Positions 25,330-34,750 of a stretch of DNA of 64,000 nt are shown here, one piece after another. The stretch spans positions 1 to 64,000 of the forward strand of contig JAEUNZ010000025.1 in NCBI GenBank assembly GCA_016790965.1, in the 5' to 3' direction. Positions within the stretch are counted from its first letter, which is position 1; each line of letters starts with the position of its first letter. This DNA is from SSSZ01 sp016790965 (GTDB lineage Bacteria; Pseudomonadota; Gammaproteobacteria; Burkholderiales; Rhodocyclaceae). Both the position numbers and the translations under genes were made by a program. Below the pieces are notes generated by a model. That model saw only the letters and a program-made list of their open reading frames with translations. It did no database searches and was not told the origin of the DNA.

Positions 25330-25758
25330 ATGAAAAAGCTCAATGCCGTACTCTTAGTCTGTCCCCTGAGCTTGCTTGCGTGCGCCACCGGCGGAGGCAC
25401 TTACACCAACGCCGATTTCAAACGGGAATCGAGATTTTGCTATGACCAGGCGTTCGTCGACCAGAGGGCGCGCGTGAGCGATTGGTTTGGCCGGTATCTG
25501 GATTGTCGGCGAGTCCGCGTGATGCCGATTGAAATATATGCCTATGGACCGGGAAAGGAGAGGGAAGTCAGGGATGTCTATGAAGAAATGGACAAGCTCG
25601 CTCCTCTTGTCGATAGCGGGAAAATGTCGGTCAAGTCCGCGTACGAGCGCTGGGACCAGTTGAATGAGGAAAGACTTCGTACAACTTGCGTGCTCAGAAT
25701 TCAGCAACGCGATGGCGGCGAGCGTTGCCTCGCCCTTCAGGGGGTTAAACAGCCGTGA
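25330..25758 (+). CDS. hypothetical lipoprotein
   Basis: 142 aa with a lipoprotein signal (MKKLNAVLLVCPLSLLAC, lipobox LLAC). The mature part is charged, with three or four cysteines (RFCYDQ, YLDCRR, RTTCVL, ERCLAL) and an acidic helix (EREVRDVYEEMDKL). I recognise no family. It is divergent from nosF and overlaps the next gene frame by 4 bases (GTGA), so the pair is an operon placed inside the split nos cluster. The base composition is somewhat lower in GC than that of its neighbours. Confidence 0.75.
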   Translation: MKKLNAVLLVCPLSLLACATGGGTYTNADFKRESRFCYDQAFVDQRARVSDWFGRYLDCRRVRVMPIEIYAYGPGKEREVRDVYEEMDKLAPLVDSGKMSVKSAYERWDQLNEERLRTTCVLRIQQRDGGERCLALQGVKQP

Positions 25759-25892
25759 ACGCTCTCGCCGTGATCCGAACCGTTGATCACCTGCGCCGCG
25801 GACACTGGCCCGGCACGCTCCTTCGTGGCACCCGTGAGTTGAATTGCGTAAGTCCACGCGCTTGGGCGCGCGGACTGCTTGGTGCGACAGGC

Positions 25893-26597
25893 ATGCGACC
25901 TGTTCTGGCTGTCTTGGCAGCATTGTCGATGATTCTTCCGTCCTGGGGCGCTCAAGCTTGCCCGGAGGAAAAGCGCTGGACGGATTTTTCCACGATTTCC
26001 TTCAAAAGCGGTCAAAGCGCTAGGGTCACGCTGCGCCGATTTTCCGATGCCGATCATGCGCAAGTGGGGGAAGGGGACTCGATGCGGGAAATGCTCCAAC
26101 TCAAGGGCGGCTACTCCCTCTTCAAGGGATACGACCCTTCGAGCAGACGCGAGAGGAATCCGTTCCTGATGCTGGATATGCCAGTGGGGATACTTCTGAA
26201 CTTGCTTGCGCAGCGCATCTCACGTCCGTGCGACCTGCCAGCGGGGAGGCACCTGCTTGCCGAAATTCCTCGGTCCGGCAAGGCCGACTTTGTCCTGAAT
26301 GGCTACGTTGCGCAATTGCCGGATCGGGTGGGTCTGTCCTTCGAATTCACAGCCGAGGAGCAGCGTGCTTCCGGAGCTGTCTTCCAGGCTTCCGGAGAGA
26401 TCGAATTTGCGGAGATTGGGCCGATACCTCGGTCAATGCCGATCGGGCAGTGGGTTATTACCCGCGGCTCCGGTGCGACCTTGGTCCCGAGGGTCGTCGA
26501 CCCGGGGAAGCCGGTGGAGACGCTCAGAGAACTTGACTCGCTCGACATCGGTACGCTGGTCGAGAGGCAGCCACTGGAAACAGGAAAGCCGCGCTAA
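25893..26597 (+). CDS. hypothetical secreted protein
   Basis: About 234 aa read from the ATG at 25893, which gives a clear signal peptide (MRPVLAVLAALSMILPSWGAQA). The frame is open from a GTG at 25755 that overlaps the preceding stop; with that start the signal would be internal, so I prefer 25893. The mature protein contains FLMLDMPVGILLNLL and FVLNGYVAQLPDRVGLSFEF, with few distinctive motifs. No family recognised. It probably acts in the envelope together with the lipoprotein before it. Confidence 0.7.
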   Translation: MRPVLAVLAALSMILPSWGAQACPEEKRWTDFSTISFKSGQSARVTLRRFSDADHAQVGEGDSMREMLQLKGGYSLFKGYDPSSRRERNPFLMLDMPVGILLNLLAQRISRPCDLPAGRHLLAEIPRSGKADFVLNGYVAQLPDRVGLSFEFTAEEQRASGAVFQASGEIEFAEIGPIPRSMPIGQWVITRGSGATLVPRVVDPGKPVETLRELDSLDIGTLVERQPLETGKPR

Positions 26598-26665
26598 ATT
26601 CGGGCTAACCTGAAGGACCCCGGTGTTGATTTGATATTGGGAGCGGCTGTTCTGGGTTGCTTTTT

Positions 26666-26721
26666 AGGTGTGTTCCCACCAACCGGCGGGACGGCCGGTC
26701 ACTTACTGTGAACACGCCCTA
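26666..26721. repeat. palindromic repeat GGCGTGTTC/GGGAACACGCC, copy B
   Basis: On the minus strand it begins TAGGGCGTGTTC, shares AGTAA and GGCCGTCCCG with copy A, and ends GGGAACACACC. Length is 56 bp against 52 bp for copy A. It lies in the gap between the secreted-protein gene and the sulfatase gene. Confidence 0.7.
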
Positions 26722-26852
26722 GAGGCCCTCCAATTCGCGGGATTACCACGTGTGCCGGTGATGCCATTCGGGCGTCTGGTACAGAAATGCGAGGGCCGGA
26801 GGACCACAATGGCAGGTAACACGCGCCCGCTGCGGTCCGGCTGGGCGGACCG

Positions 26853-27016
26853 AGTAGTCAGTCACACAGGTTCCGCTATGTTCGGCCCGCCCCGCATCCC
26901 CGCTCGCTTTGTCGCTCATCCTCGCCATAGCTTCGGCTATGGCTGTGGTTCGCTTCGCGCGCCCGGGGCGCGGAGGCGCGCCTCGGCATCCACGCAAACC
27001 TGTGTGACTGACTACT
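26853..27016. repeat. MITE-like element with perfect 20-bp inverted ends
   Basis: AGTAGTCAGTCACACAGGTT (26853-26872) is repeated exactly as its reverse complement at 26997-27016. In the middle is a perfect hairpin, GCCATAGC, loop TTCG, GCTATGGC (26924-26943). No coding capacity. The right end overlaps the stop codon of the sulfatase gene. Confidence 0.8.
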
Positions 27017-28892
27017 AGCCGCCGCCCACGAAGCGCCGGCTTTCGGCGGCTACGGCCTTTAGCAGTCCGTCGCGCTTGGCCAAGGCCTGTTTCCGTTCGT
27101 CGACGGCGACCGGGTGATCGTTCATGTCCTGCACCGTGTAGCGAAAGAGGAAGCTGCCCGTGTAGGGGAAACTGATCTTGTATTCGTCATCCATGATGCC
27201 CATGAGGTCGTACTCGCCGAGGACGAAGTAGGGCAGGGTCTGGTCCAGGGGAACTGCGGAGCTGTAGTCCGAGGGAGGGTTGGTGACTCCGAGGGCGCGC
27301 ATCAGGGTAGGCGCCACCTGCAGATGGGACGTCCGATGGGAGACGACGGCCGGAGACTGGCCCGGGATCGCTAGGATGAACGGCACGCGAATCTGCTCCT
27401 CGGTGAAGGTGGTGCCGTGGCCATGGCCCCAGTGCCCCTTTTCCAGGAATTCCTCGCCGTGATCGCCGGTGAAGAGCACGATGGTGTTGTCCAGCATGCC
27501 CTGTTCCTTGAGCGTTTGGAGCAGGCGGGCGACCTCCCGGTCGATGTGGTGCGCCGCGTTGACGTAGCGGGCGTACATGCCGCCGATGTTCTCCCGCAGG
27601 TTGAGCTTGATGTAGTCCAGCTCGGTCACGTATTCGCGGCGCAGCGCGTCCTGGGCCGGGAAGCTGTAGGGTGCGTGGGTCGACTCAAAGAACATGAAAC
27701 TGTAGAAGGGACGCTTGGTGTCGCGCTTCTCGATCTTGGCGATGATGTCGCTGATGTTCTGGATGTCGCGTTGCCACGGCTCGCCGCTCTTGATTTCCTG
27801 CAAATACTCCTCGGGAACCTGGGTGAAGGTCGTGTGACGCAACTCCGGGTAATCGAAACTCTGGCTGGTGTGAATGGCGAACTGGTAGTTCCGGCTGCGC
27901 AGCGTGTCCATGAGAACCGGGGCGACCCTTTGCTTTTCGAAGCTGTACCAATAGGGGGCGTAAATTCCGTAGAAGAGCGAGAACAGGCCCATACGGGTCC
28001 GGTTGCCGCCGCTGTAGTGCCGCTCAAAGCGCGTTGCCCCTTGGGAGAAGCGCCAGAGATTGGGCGTGATTTCGGGATCGAGCAAGTCCCAACGGAAGGA
28101 CTCCGCCACCAGCATGATGACGTTGGGGGATGGGGAGGCCTTGTCCTGGTGGATGGGGGCCGCCGGGTAGCGCACCGTGCCGCCGGCCAGACGCAGTTCC
28201 GAGCGGGCGGTGTGCTTGACGCCCAGCGCCTTGAACAGCGAACTGAGCTTGAGTGGAATTCGGAAAGGCGTCGCGTCGGCCACTTCCAGGAGCTTGTCGT
28301 CCCCGGCGTATTTTCCGTGGGCGAAGGCGAGCTCCTGTCCGATGAAGATCAAGGTCAGCGCAGAGAACGCGACGCCCAGGCGCCGTCGGGTCAGGTGATC
28401 TCTGAAGCCCGGAAGTTTTCGCGCCAGGGCCAGGAGTCCCGCGCTTGCCGCCAGCAGCAGGGCCACCTGGATCGCCACGCTGCGCTCGGTGGCCGACGTG
28501 GCGCCCAGGGCGGCGATTCCGCCAGGGGTGGAGACGAGATTGAGGACGAACTTGTTGATATGGAACTGGTACAACTCGTAGAGGCGATAGTCGGCGTACA
28601 GGATCAGCAGCACTGCTGCCGTGATGATGGTAGCCGCCGTCTGCAGGACTGCGTTGCGCCAGCGCGGCGCCCGGGAGCGTGCCGGCAACAAGCGGTCGAG
28701 GAGCAGGCAAACCAGAATCGCAGGGAGGAGGTAGAAGCCAGCGTAGCCGGCGGTGGCAGCCAAGATGAAGACCCACCCCTTGCCGTCGGCGACTTCGACA
28801 AAGGGCCAGAAGCACGCCAGGGCAAGAAAGATCGCCCCGTAGGCAAGGGCGAAGTAGGTGCGCAGGCTGACAGCCCGGGCGGGTTGGGACAT
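27015..28892 (-). CDS. inner-membrane sulfatase-fold protein (LapC/YejM-like)
   Basis: A 625-aa protein. The first about 190 residues hold five hydrophobic segments of the DUF3413 type (RTYFALAYGAIFLALACFW and others, with YQFHINKFVLNLV between). The periplasmic part is an alkaline-phosphatase/sulfatase fold with MLVAESFRWDLL, HYSGGNRTRMGLFSLFYG and FTGDHGEEF. The HYS-GN-T-G-LFYG segment matches YejM/PbgA/LapC, which in E. coli tunes LPS synthesis through the LapB-FtsH-LpxC axis. The true reaction, if any, is not shown. It sits between two halves of the nos cluster and ends in a MITE-like element. Confidence 0.85.
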   Translation of the reverse strand: MSQPARAVSLRTYFALAYGAIFLALACFWPFVEVADGKGWVFILAATAGYAGFYLLPAILVCLLLDRLLPARSRAPRWRNAVLQTAATIITAAVLLILYADYRLYELYQFHINKFVLNLVSTPGGIAALGATSATERSVAIQVALLLAASAGLLALARKLPGFRDHLTRRRLGVAFSALTLIFIGQELAFAHGKYAGDDKLLEVADATPFRIPLKLSSLFKALGVKHTARSELRLAGGTVRYPAAPIHQDKASPSPNVIMLVAESFRWDLLDPEITPNLWRFSQGATRFERHYSGGNRTRMGLFSLFYGIYAPYWYSFEKQRVAPVLMDTLRSRNYQFAIHTSQSFDYPELRHTTFTQVPEEYLQEIKSGEPWQRDIQNISDIIAKIEKRDTKRPFYSFMFFESTHAPYSFPAQDALRREYVTELDYIKLNLRENIGGMYARYVNAAHHIDREVARLLQTLKEQGMLDNTIVLFTGDHGEEFLEKGHWGHGHGTTFTEEQIRVPFILAIPGQSPAVVSHRTSHLQVAPTLMRALGVTNPPSDYSSAVPLDQTLPYFVLGEYDLMGIMDDEYKISFPYTGSFLFRYTVQDMNDHPVAVDERKQALAKRDGLLKAVAAESRRFVGGG

Positions 28893-29326
28893 GAAAAGTG
28901 CTCCTGAGGGCTAAGCGGCGTGGAAAAGAGGGCACCATTCTACGGGCAAGGTGATTAAGGTGAGCTTAACCCTTCGCGAGTCCCTGGGTGCCGCGAGGGA
29001 CTTCGGGTGCTCCGGCCCGCTCCGGCCCCGATCCTGGATGCCGAGCTACCGGCCCACCCCAGCCGGCGCACTCGTGGGGTCAAGGCGAGCTGCGGAGCGA
29101 TCGATGGGCTGGGTGCCGCATGCGTCGAGCACGGTCCGCAGCCCAAAGCCCGACCACAGCGAGGCGCTGGCCCGGGCGAGAACGACCGAGACTTCGGCGC
29201 GGTGCAGAGGATGCCACGCTGCCAGCGCGGCGATGAGTTCCAGCGGGCGGTCCAAGGCGGACGAGACCGCCGGACCCGGTCGGGTCGCGCTACCGTTTAC
29301 TTCCTGCGGCAGACCCGCTGTGAAGC
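28893..29326. other. gap downstream of nosH
   Basis: 434 bases between the sulfatase start and the nosH stop. On the minus strand a frame stays open to 29046 (VVLARASASLWSGFGL-like residues), but it has no ATG or ribosome site and I do not accept it as a gene. GTCCCT and AGGGAC (about 28979-29003) can form a hairpin after nosH. Confidence 0.4.
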
Positions 29327-30313
29327 TTACAGGAGCTTGGAGAGTCCCTTGACTTCGAATTTCAGGGATCCGGTGGGACACGCGTCCACGCAGAGACCGC
29401 AGCGGGTGCAGTCGGGGCCGATGGGGACTTGAGGGGCGACGGCACGGCCCTTGATGACGGTGTCCAGCACGTGGGGCACCAGGCAGACCTTGCGGCAGTC
29501 GCCTTCGTGGAAGCAGCCTTCCAGGGTGTAGCGGACGCGCAGGGGCGAGAGGATGCCCACCACCCCGTAGGTGAGACCTATCGGACAAGCGTAGCGGCAC
29601 CAGGCGCGGCGGGAGAAGAAAACTTCGAAGACGAGCAGGGCCAGTACCCAAAGGAGCGCCAGACCGGGCCCGTAGATCAGGGCACGGGAGAGGATGCCGG
29701 TGGGGGAGATGGCCTCGAAGACGGTGTAGCCGGTGACCACGGCCAGGAGGGCGAAGAGGATCCAGAAGACGGTGCGCAGGCGACGGTCTATGCTTTGGTC
29801 GCTGACCAGTTTCTTTTCCGCCAGCTTGAGGTGGATTTTCTCGGCCCATTCAGCCACCAGGTGGTAGGGACAGATCCAGGAGCAGAAGCTCCGCCCGCCG
29901 AGGAGCACCCAGAGGAGGAGCACGGTGCCGGTGCCGATGAGCAGGTTGGTGATGATGTGCTTGTGGGCCAGCATCACCTGCAAGGCGGAATTGAGGTCGA
30001 TGAGGTGGAAGCCGACGAAACGCGAAGCGGTCAGCGAGCCTTCCAGCACCTGGATGTCGAGCCAGTAGGAGAGCACGAAGAGCAGGTTGGCGAAGATCAG
30101 GGTCGTCCAGCGGCGGTTGCGCCATTTGGTGGACTTGACCTCGTGGGCGCGCATGTGGGCCTTGACCGCCAGGAGATCCTGCTTGTTGGTCAGACGCTTG
30201 AGTTCATGGACCTGCTTGGCCGCGTCGCTGATCTGGGTCGGCTTGGCCGGTTCCCAGCCGAACATGACCTTGATCTGCTGGAAAAAGCGCTTCTTCAGGA
30301 TGTCTTCGCTCAT
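29327..30313 (-). CDS. nosH: NosH, NapH-type membrane iron-sulfur protein
   Basis: A 328-aa membrane protein with four or five segments (LIFANLLFVLSYWL, ITNLLIGTGTVLLLWVLLGG, VFWILFALLAVVTGYTVF, GPGLALLWVLALLVFEVFF). It carries CxxxCP motifs (CSWICPYH, CRYACPIG) and a C-terminal 4Fe-4S motif (CTRCGLCVDACPTGS). NosH of clade II clusters is thought to pass electrons from the quinol pool with NosG to periplasmic carriers. The ATG at 30313 overlaps the nosG stop by 4 bases. Confidence 0.9.
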   Translation of the reverse strand: MSEDILKKRFFQQIKVMFGWEPAKPTQISDAAKQVHELKRLTNKQDLLAVKAHMRAHEVKSTKWRNRRWTTLIFANLLFVLSYWLDIQVLEGSLTASRFVGFHLIDLNSALQVMLAHKHIITNLLIGTGTVLLLWVLLGGRSFCSWICPYHLVAEWAEKIHLKLAEKKLVSDQSIDRRLRTVFWILFALLAVVTGYTVFEAISPTGILSRALIYGPGLALLWVLALLVFEVFFSRRAWCRYACPIGLTYGVVGILSPLRVRYTLEGCFHEGDCRKVCLVPHVLDTVIKGRAVAPQVPIGPDCTRCGLCVDACPTGSLKFEVKGLSKLL

Positions 30314-31158
30314 GCCTTCCAGACCTCGCGGGCTTCGATGGTGATGCAGGCGGGTTCCACCGGGCAGACCATTTCGCACACGCCACAGCCGACGCAGGGT
30401 TCATGGACGACGGGGGACTTGCGCTTGCTGCCGTCAGGGGCGAAGACAGTCTCGATGGAAATGGCACCCTTGACGGGGCACTCCCGGGCGCAGAGGTCGC
30501 ATTCCGCCACGTCGTAGGGATGGTCGGCGACCTTGATCGGCTTCCAGCGATCCACCGCCATGTAACGCAGGCGCCCCTGGAAGTCGGCGCCGCGGGACTG
30601 TCCCTTGAAGCCCTTGCCCTGGACCGCGAGGCAGGCTTCGGGGCGGGTGAGGCGCGCGACACCGATGCGTTCCTTCAGGTTGAGGGTCGGTTCGGCGTCC
30701 TTCTCCTTGGCCAGCAGGATCGGTCTGGCGGCCAGGGCGGCGCCCGGGCGGACCGGCAGGAAGCCGGGCTTGTTATAGGTGAGCGATCCCGTGGGGCAGG
30801 CCAGGATGCACTGCACCGCGTCGCAGGAAAAGTCGCAGGCCTGCTCGCGGGCGTCGATGTGGGGCACCCCGACGCCCATGCCGTCCACCAGATCGGCGAG
30901 CTTGATGGCCTGCACCGGGCAGACCTGGACGCACTGGCCGCACTTGATGCAACTGGCCAGGAAGTCCCTTTCGTCGAGGGCGCCGGGCGGACGCAGGCGT
31001 TTCTTCAGGGCGTAGATCTGGGGCAGGAAGCCGGAAAGCGCGGCGCCCAGAACCCCGCCGGTGAGCAGGGCGGTGCGGATGAAGCGCCGGCGGTTGGTCT
31101 GCCGCTTGGCCTTGGAAAGGGGCGGGCTCGGCTGTGCCGGCGGACGCTTGTCGCTCAT
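30310..31158 (-). CDS. nosG: NosG, NapG-type ferredoxin
   Basis: A 282-aa iron-sulfur protein with a twin-arginine leader (NRRRFIRTALLTGG) for export of the folded protein. Several 4Fe-4S motifs are present: CIKCGQCVQVCPVQAI, CDAVQCILACPTGS, CDLCARECPVKGAI and CVGCGVCEMVCPVEPACI. It is the electron-transfer partner of NosH in the clade II nos system. Its start overlaps the nosD stop by 4 bases (ATGA); in-frame sequence upstream of 31158 is out-of-frame nosD. Confidence 0.92.
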   Translation of the reverse strand: MSDKRPPAQPSPPLSKAKRQTNRRRFIRTALLTGGVLGAALSGFLPQIYALKKRLRPPGALDERDFLASCIKCGQCVQVCPVQAIKLADLVDGMGVGVPHIDAREQACDFSCDAVQCILACPTGSLTYNKPGFLPVRPGAALAARPILLAKEKDAEPTLNLKERIGVARLTRPEACLAVQGKGFKGQSRGADFQGRLRYMAVDRWKPIKVADHPYDVAECDLCARECPVKGAISIETVFAPDGSKRKSPVVHEPCVGCGVCEMVCPVEPACITIEAREVWKA

Positions 31159-32495
31159 GAGGGCCTTTCGGGCTTGACGAAACGCGGCGCCGCATCCCGC
31201 AATTGAAGTTCCGGCGAGGAAAAGGGCGCCAGGCGTTCGAGAAAATCGAGCAATTCGAGGACAGGCGCGGTCTTGAAGAACTGTGCCGGCGGGGTTTCGA
31301 TCCATATCTGGTCGGCGTAGGCGTACAACTCGTAGGGGGTGTCGCCGATGCCGTCGCCGTTGCGGTCGAAGCCCTGGTAGTCGGCGAAGTAATTGCCCTT
31401 CCATTCGTTCTTGCCGGCCACATCGCGGCCCATCTGCACCACGTCGGTCAGGTTGCCCTCGAAGACGTTGTCGTGCAAGACATTGCCGCCCAGTTCGCTG
31501 GTGAAGCGCACGGCAACCCCGTTGAAGGCAAAGCGGTTGCCCTTGAAGCGGATGGTGGTGTCGGGTTCGAAGGGAGAAAGGTCGGAGCCGACGCCCACGG
31601 CGCAGTAGATGACTTCGTTATTCTCCACGTCGGAATCGCTCGACTCCTTGAAGCCGAGGGCCATGCCGGCGGCTCCTGTGGCGTGGGAGATGAGGTTGTT
31701 GCGGATATGAATCCGCTCGGTGTACATGAGATAGATACCGACGGCGTTGTCGTAGAAAGAATTGCCTTCGACCACGCTGTCCTTGGCGAACATGAAGTGG
31801 ATGGAATAGCGGCTGCGCTTGCCGATATTGCCGCGGTAGATATTGTGGTTGGAGTACCAGGCCACCATGTCGCGGGAATCGACCACTTCGTTCTTTTCGA
31901 TCAGATTGTGATGGCTGTACCACAGACGCAGGCCATCCCCCCGGACGCCGAGTTCCTTGGCCTTGGAGCGAATGTGGTTTTCGCGGATGGTGTTGTAGTC
32001 GGCCTGCTTGAGGTCGATGCCGAACAGGCAGTCGTCGATGCGCAGTTGTTCGATCAGGTGGTGCTTACCCCGCACGTTGAGACAGGTGTCGTCGCTGTCG
32101 TGGGAGTCGCCGGAGGCGGTCAGGCGCAGGTTTCTGAGGGTGACGCCCTCGGCGTCGATGACGAAGACCGTGCCCTTGCCACCACCGTCCACGGTGACTT
32201 GACCGCCGCCGTCGAGGGTGAGCGGTTTATCCACCAGCACCGGTCCGGCGTAGGTGCCCGGGGGGAGCATGAGCACCGAACCTGCAGGCGCCTGGTCCAC
32301 CAGGATCTGCAGCCAGGGGACGTCGGTCCGGTGCGGGGCAGCCGGGCGGCGTGCCTTTTCGCTGGACGATCCCCAGTTGGCTGCCAGGTTGGGTTTTCCC
32401 ATGCCCTCCAGGGACTGGGAGGTGGCCAGGCCAACCCCCCCAAGCCCGACCGCAAGCCCCAGGATGGTGAGAAAGGCGCGCGGGAAGCGGCCCAT
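31155..32495 (-). CDS. nosD: periplasmic copper-centre maturation protein NosD
   Basis: A 446-aa exported protein with a signal peptide (MGRFPRAFLTILGLAVGLGG) and a right-handed parallel beta-helix (repeats such as NTIRENHIRS, NIYRGNIGKRS, HIRNNLISHA, DVENNEVIYC, RFKGNRFAFN). NosD works with NosF and NosY in assembling the CuZ site of NosZ. The ATG at 32495 is adjacent to the nosB stop. Length is normal for the family. Confidence 0.93.
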   Translation of the reverse strand: MGRFPRAFLTILGLAVGLGGVGLATSQSLEGMGKPNLAANWGSSSEKARRPAAPHRTDVPWLQILVDQAPAGSVLMLPPGTYAGPVLVDKPLTLDGGGQVTVDGGGKGTVFVIDAEGVTLRNLRLTASGDSHDSDDTCLNVRGKHHLIEQLRIDDCLFGIDLKQADYNTIRENHIRSKAKELGVRGDGLRLWYSHHNLIEKNEVVDSRDMVAWYSNHNIYRGNIGKRSRYSIHFMFAKDSVVEGNSFYDNAVGIYLMYTERIHIRNNLISHATGAAGMALGFKESSDSDVENNEVIYCAVGVGSDLSPFEPDTTIRFKGNRFAFNGVAVRFTSELGGNVLHDNVFEGNLTDVVQMGRDVAGKNEWKGNYFADYQGFDRNGDGIGDTPYELYAYADQIWIETPPAQFFKTAPVLELLDFLERLAPFSSPELQLRDAAPRFVKPERPS

Positions 32496-32500
32496 GGCGT

Positions 32501-33484
32501 CTACTCGGCAGTGCCTTCGCGCAACTGCTTGCGGCGAATGAGCAGCGCAAGCATGAGGCAGGCGAAGATCAGGACCAGCAGGCCGTAGCCCCAGTAGGGG
32601 TAGGAGTACGTGGAGAACTGGGCCACCTTGCCTTCGCCAAACACGGTGGGCATGAATGGCTTTACCGTGAAGGCGCCCCAGGGATGCAGGTTGTGGCCGA
32701 AGAACCACAGCCAGGCGGAATAGGTGATGACGAAGAACACAGGCAGCAGGGCGGGCACCAGAGCCAGGAGCAACTGGAAGGGACGGAACTTGGCGACACC
32801 CGCAAGCACAACGAGCATGACCAAGACAAGTCCGGCGATCACCACGTGGGAAATCTTGCGCACATTTTCGCCCCAGACCTTGATCTTTTCCGGTTCCTTG
32901 AAAAAGGCTCCGGCCTCGTTCATGTAGGCCTGTACATGGGCCTCGAGATGGCCGAGGACGTACTGATCCAAGATCATCCAGGCCGCGACAGCCGCGAAGC
33001 CAACTGCAAGCAACACCATTCGGGGTTTCTTGCGAGGCAGGGCGAAGGCCAGGATCATCACCGCGAAGAAAGCAAAGAAGAATTTGGCCAGGGGTTTCTC
33101 CACAGGGGCACCGGTGGCGATGGGGAACATGCCCACGTAGTGGTTGATGGTGTTCATTTCGTGGACGCAGTCGAGACCCTCCGCCCCCTTGTTGACGTCC
33201 TTCTTGGCGTCGGTGATGGGGTTGTAGCGCTCGTCTTCGTGACCGAGATCCTTCTCGATAATCTCGTTGGCCATGCGGCTGCCCTTGCCGGCGACGGTGC
33301 AGCCGTTATAGACGCCGTCGAAATGGAAGTGGATGCGGATGCCGTCGGGAAAAGCGTCCTTGGGGTAATTTGGGGCGGTGAGGGAGACCCACCAGATGGG
33401 GGCGAAATAGGCGGCGACCAGGGCGACGAGGGCGACGAGGGCGAGCCCCACGACCAGGGCGTTCTGCTTCTTGGAATCAGACAT
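32501..33484 (-). CDS. nosB: clade II nos-cluster membrane protein NosB
   Basis: A 327-aa polytopic protein with an N-terminal segment (NALVVGLALVALVALVAAYF), a periplasmic region with WWVSLTAPNYP, IRIHFHFDGVYNGC and NTINHYVGM, and four more segments. It lies between the cytochromes and nosD, where clade II (Sec-type) nos operons carry the membrane protein called NosB. Its task is not settled; genetic data in Wolinella point to a role in electron supply or NosZ activity. Histidines near the membrane could bind haem or copper, but this is inference. Confidence 0.82.
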   Translation of the reverse strand: MSDSKKQNALVVGLALVALVALVAAYFAPIWWVSLTAPNYPKDAFPDGIRIHFHFDGVYNGCTVAGKGSRMANEIIEKDLGHEDERYNPITDAKKDVNKGAEGLDCVHEMNTINHYVGMFPIATGAPVEKPLAKFFFAFFAVMILAFALPRKKPRMVLLAVGFAAVAAWMILDQYVLGHLEAHVQAYMNEAGAFFKEPEKIKVWGENVRKISHVVIAGLVLVMLVVLAGVAKFRPFQLLLALVPALLPVFFVITYSAWLWFFGHNLHPWGAFTVKPFMPTVFGEGKVAQFSTYSYPYWGYGLLVLIFACLMLALLIRRKQLREGTAE

Positions 33485-33583
33485 TTCGGTTCTCTGGGTA
33501 AGTGCGAACGGGCGACGGCGCTCTGCGGCGCCTTTCGCAGGGGGCGGCCGGCCCCGCCAGGCCGGCCAGCCGTTCGGACGATT

Positions 33584-34318
33584 TTACTTCTTCTTGGACG
33601 GGGCGCCGGCCTTGGCCTTGCACATATTGCCCGGCATGACCAGGCTGGACTGGTAGGCAGAAATGGCCACCAGCTGGTCGTTGGTGTAGGGTTTGATGAC
33701 CTTGACCATATCCGGGTTGGCATTGCGGCGATGACCGTCGCGAATCTCGGTCATTTGGCGTAGCAGGTACTTGTAGTGCTGACCAGCAATGACGGGGTAG
33801 AACTTCTCCTTGTTGCCTTCGCCGTTCTTGCCGTGGCACTCCAGGCACTGCTTCTCGTAAAGTTCCTTGCCCTGGCTGACCTTGATGGCGGCGTCGGCAC
33901 CGTCGTACTTGCCGTGTTCCAGCGGGATGCACAGGCTTTCGATATAGGCGGCCACGTCGGCCAGTTCCTGCGGGTCCACCAAGGTGGCGGCGAAGGGGTA
34001 CATGGTCGGGTTGTCGCGCAAGCCAGCCCGGATGTCGGCCATCTGCTTGATCAGCACGGTGGTGTGCTGGCCGGCAAGCTGCGGGAATGTGCCGTCGGGA
34101 CGGCCGGCGCCGGAGGGCAGATGGCAGGCGCCGCAGACTTCGTAGGCTTCCTGGCCAGCCTTCTTGTCGCCCTTTTTGGTCAGGGCTTCAGACTTTTCAC
34201 CGCCTTGGGCGTTCCACTTGTAGTCCTTGCCTTCAATACCCTCTTGCTTGGGAGCCGGGGGGCCGGCAAAGGCAAGACCGGCGCAGAGCAGGGAAACGAG
34301 GAGCAGGGGTGCTTTCAT
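33584..34318 (-). CDS. nosC2: dihaem cytochrome c (NosC2)
   Basis: A 244-aa periplasmic cytochrome with signal peptide (MKAPLLLVSLLCAGLAFA) and two haem sites, CGACH (about 62-66) and CLECH (about 161-165). Both halves have GRxDGTFPQLAGQ or KFYPVIAGQ-like segments, as in cytochrome c4/c553 relatives. Likely carries electrons to NosZ. Lies between nosB and nosC1 on the same strand. Confidence 0.87.
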   Translation of the reverse strand: MKAPLLLVSLLCAGLAFAGPPAPKQEGIEGKDYKWNAQGGEKSEALTKKGDKKAGQEAYEVCGACHLPSGAGRPDGTFPQLAGQHTTVLIKQMADIRAGLRDNPTMYPFAATLVDPQELADVAAYIESLCIPLEHGKYDGADAAIKVSQGKELYEKQCLECHGKNGEGNKEKFYPVIAGQHYKYLLRQMTEIRDGHRRNANPDMVKVIKPYTNDQLVAISAYQSSLVMPGNMCKAKAGAPSKKK

Positions 34319-34426
34319 GACAATGATCCTTATTCGGTGTGGGCAGCGGATTGTCCCGCCGCGCTATATCAGCGGTCCTTGATTTGCGTCATGGGGGAGG
34401 ACTATCGCCCGTCCCCAATGCTCCAA

Positions 34427-34732
34427 TCATTTCATGCTGGAAATGTAGGCGGCCAGGGCCTTGATGTCGGCTTCGGTCACGATTTCCATGACCCCCTTCA
34501 TGGCGGCGCTATTGCCGTTGGCCCGGGCACCACTCTTGATGTCGAGCATCTGGCGCTCGATGTACTTGGCATTTTGGCCGGCGATCTTCGGGTAGTCGGG
34601 CATCAGGGTCTTCTTGCCGTCGGCGCCGTGGCAGGCGGTGCAGGTCTTTTCCTTGTACAGGGCGGCGCCGTCGGCAGCCAGGACAGGGCCGGTGGCGAGC
34701 AGGGCGGCAGCGAAAGTCATTACATATTTCAT
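34427..34732 (-). CDS. nosC1: monohaem cytochrome c (NosC1)
   Basis: A 101-aa periplasmic cytochrome c of class I with signal peptide (MKYVMTFAAALLATGPVLA), haem site CTACH (31-35), and a late Met ligand candidate (MKGVMEIV). It is the first gene after nosZ and separated from it by a terminator-like hairpin, so it may be expressed at a lower level than nosZ. Confidence 0.87.
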   Translation of the reverse strand: MKYVMTFAAALLATGPVLAADGAALYKEKTCTACHGADGKKTLMPDYPKIAGQNAKYIERQMLDIKSGARANGNSAAMKGVMEIVTEADIKALAAYISSMK

Positions 34733-34750
34733 GGTTTTTTCCTCCGGAAT

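Noticed and set aside
29046..29326. Possible small gene after nosH on the minus strand
   Set aside because: The open frame has no ATG, no ribosome site and no recognisable motif, and it is only the tail of an out-of-frame nosH reading.
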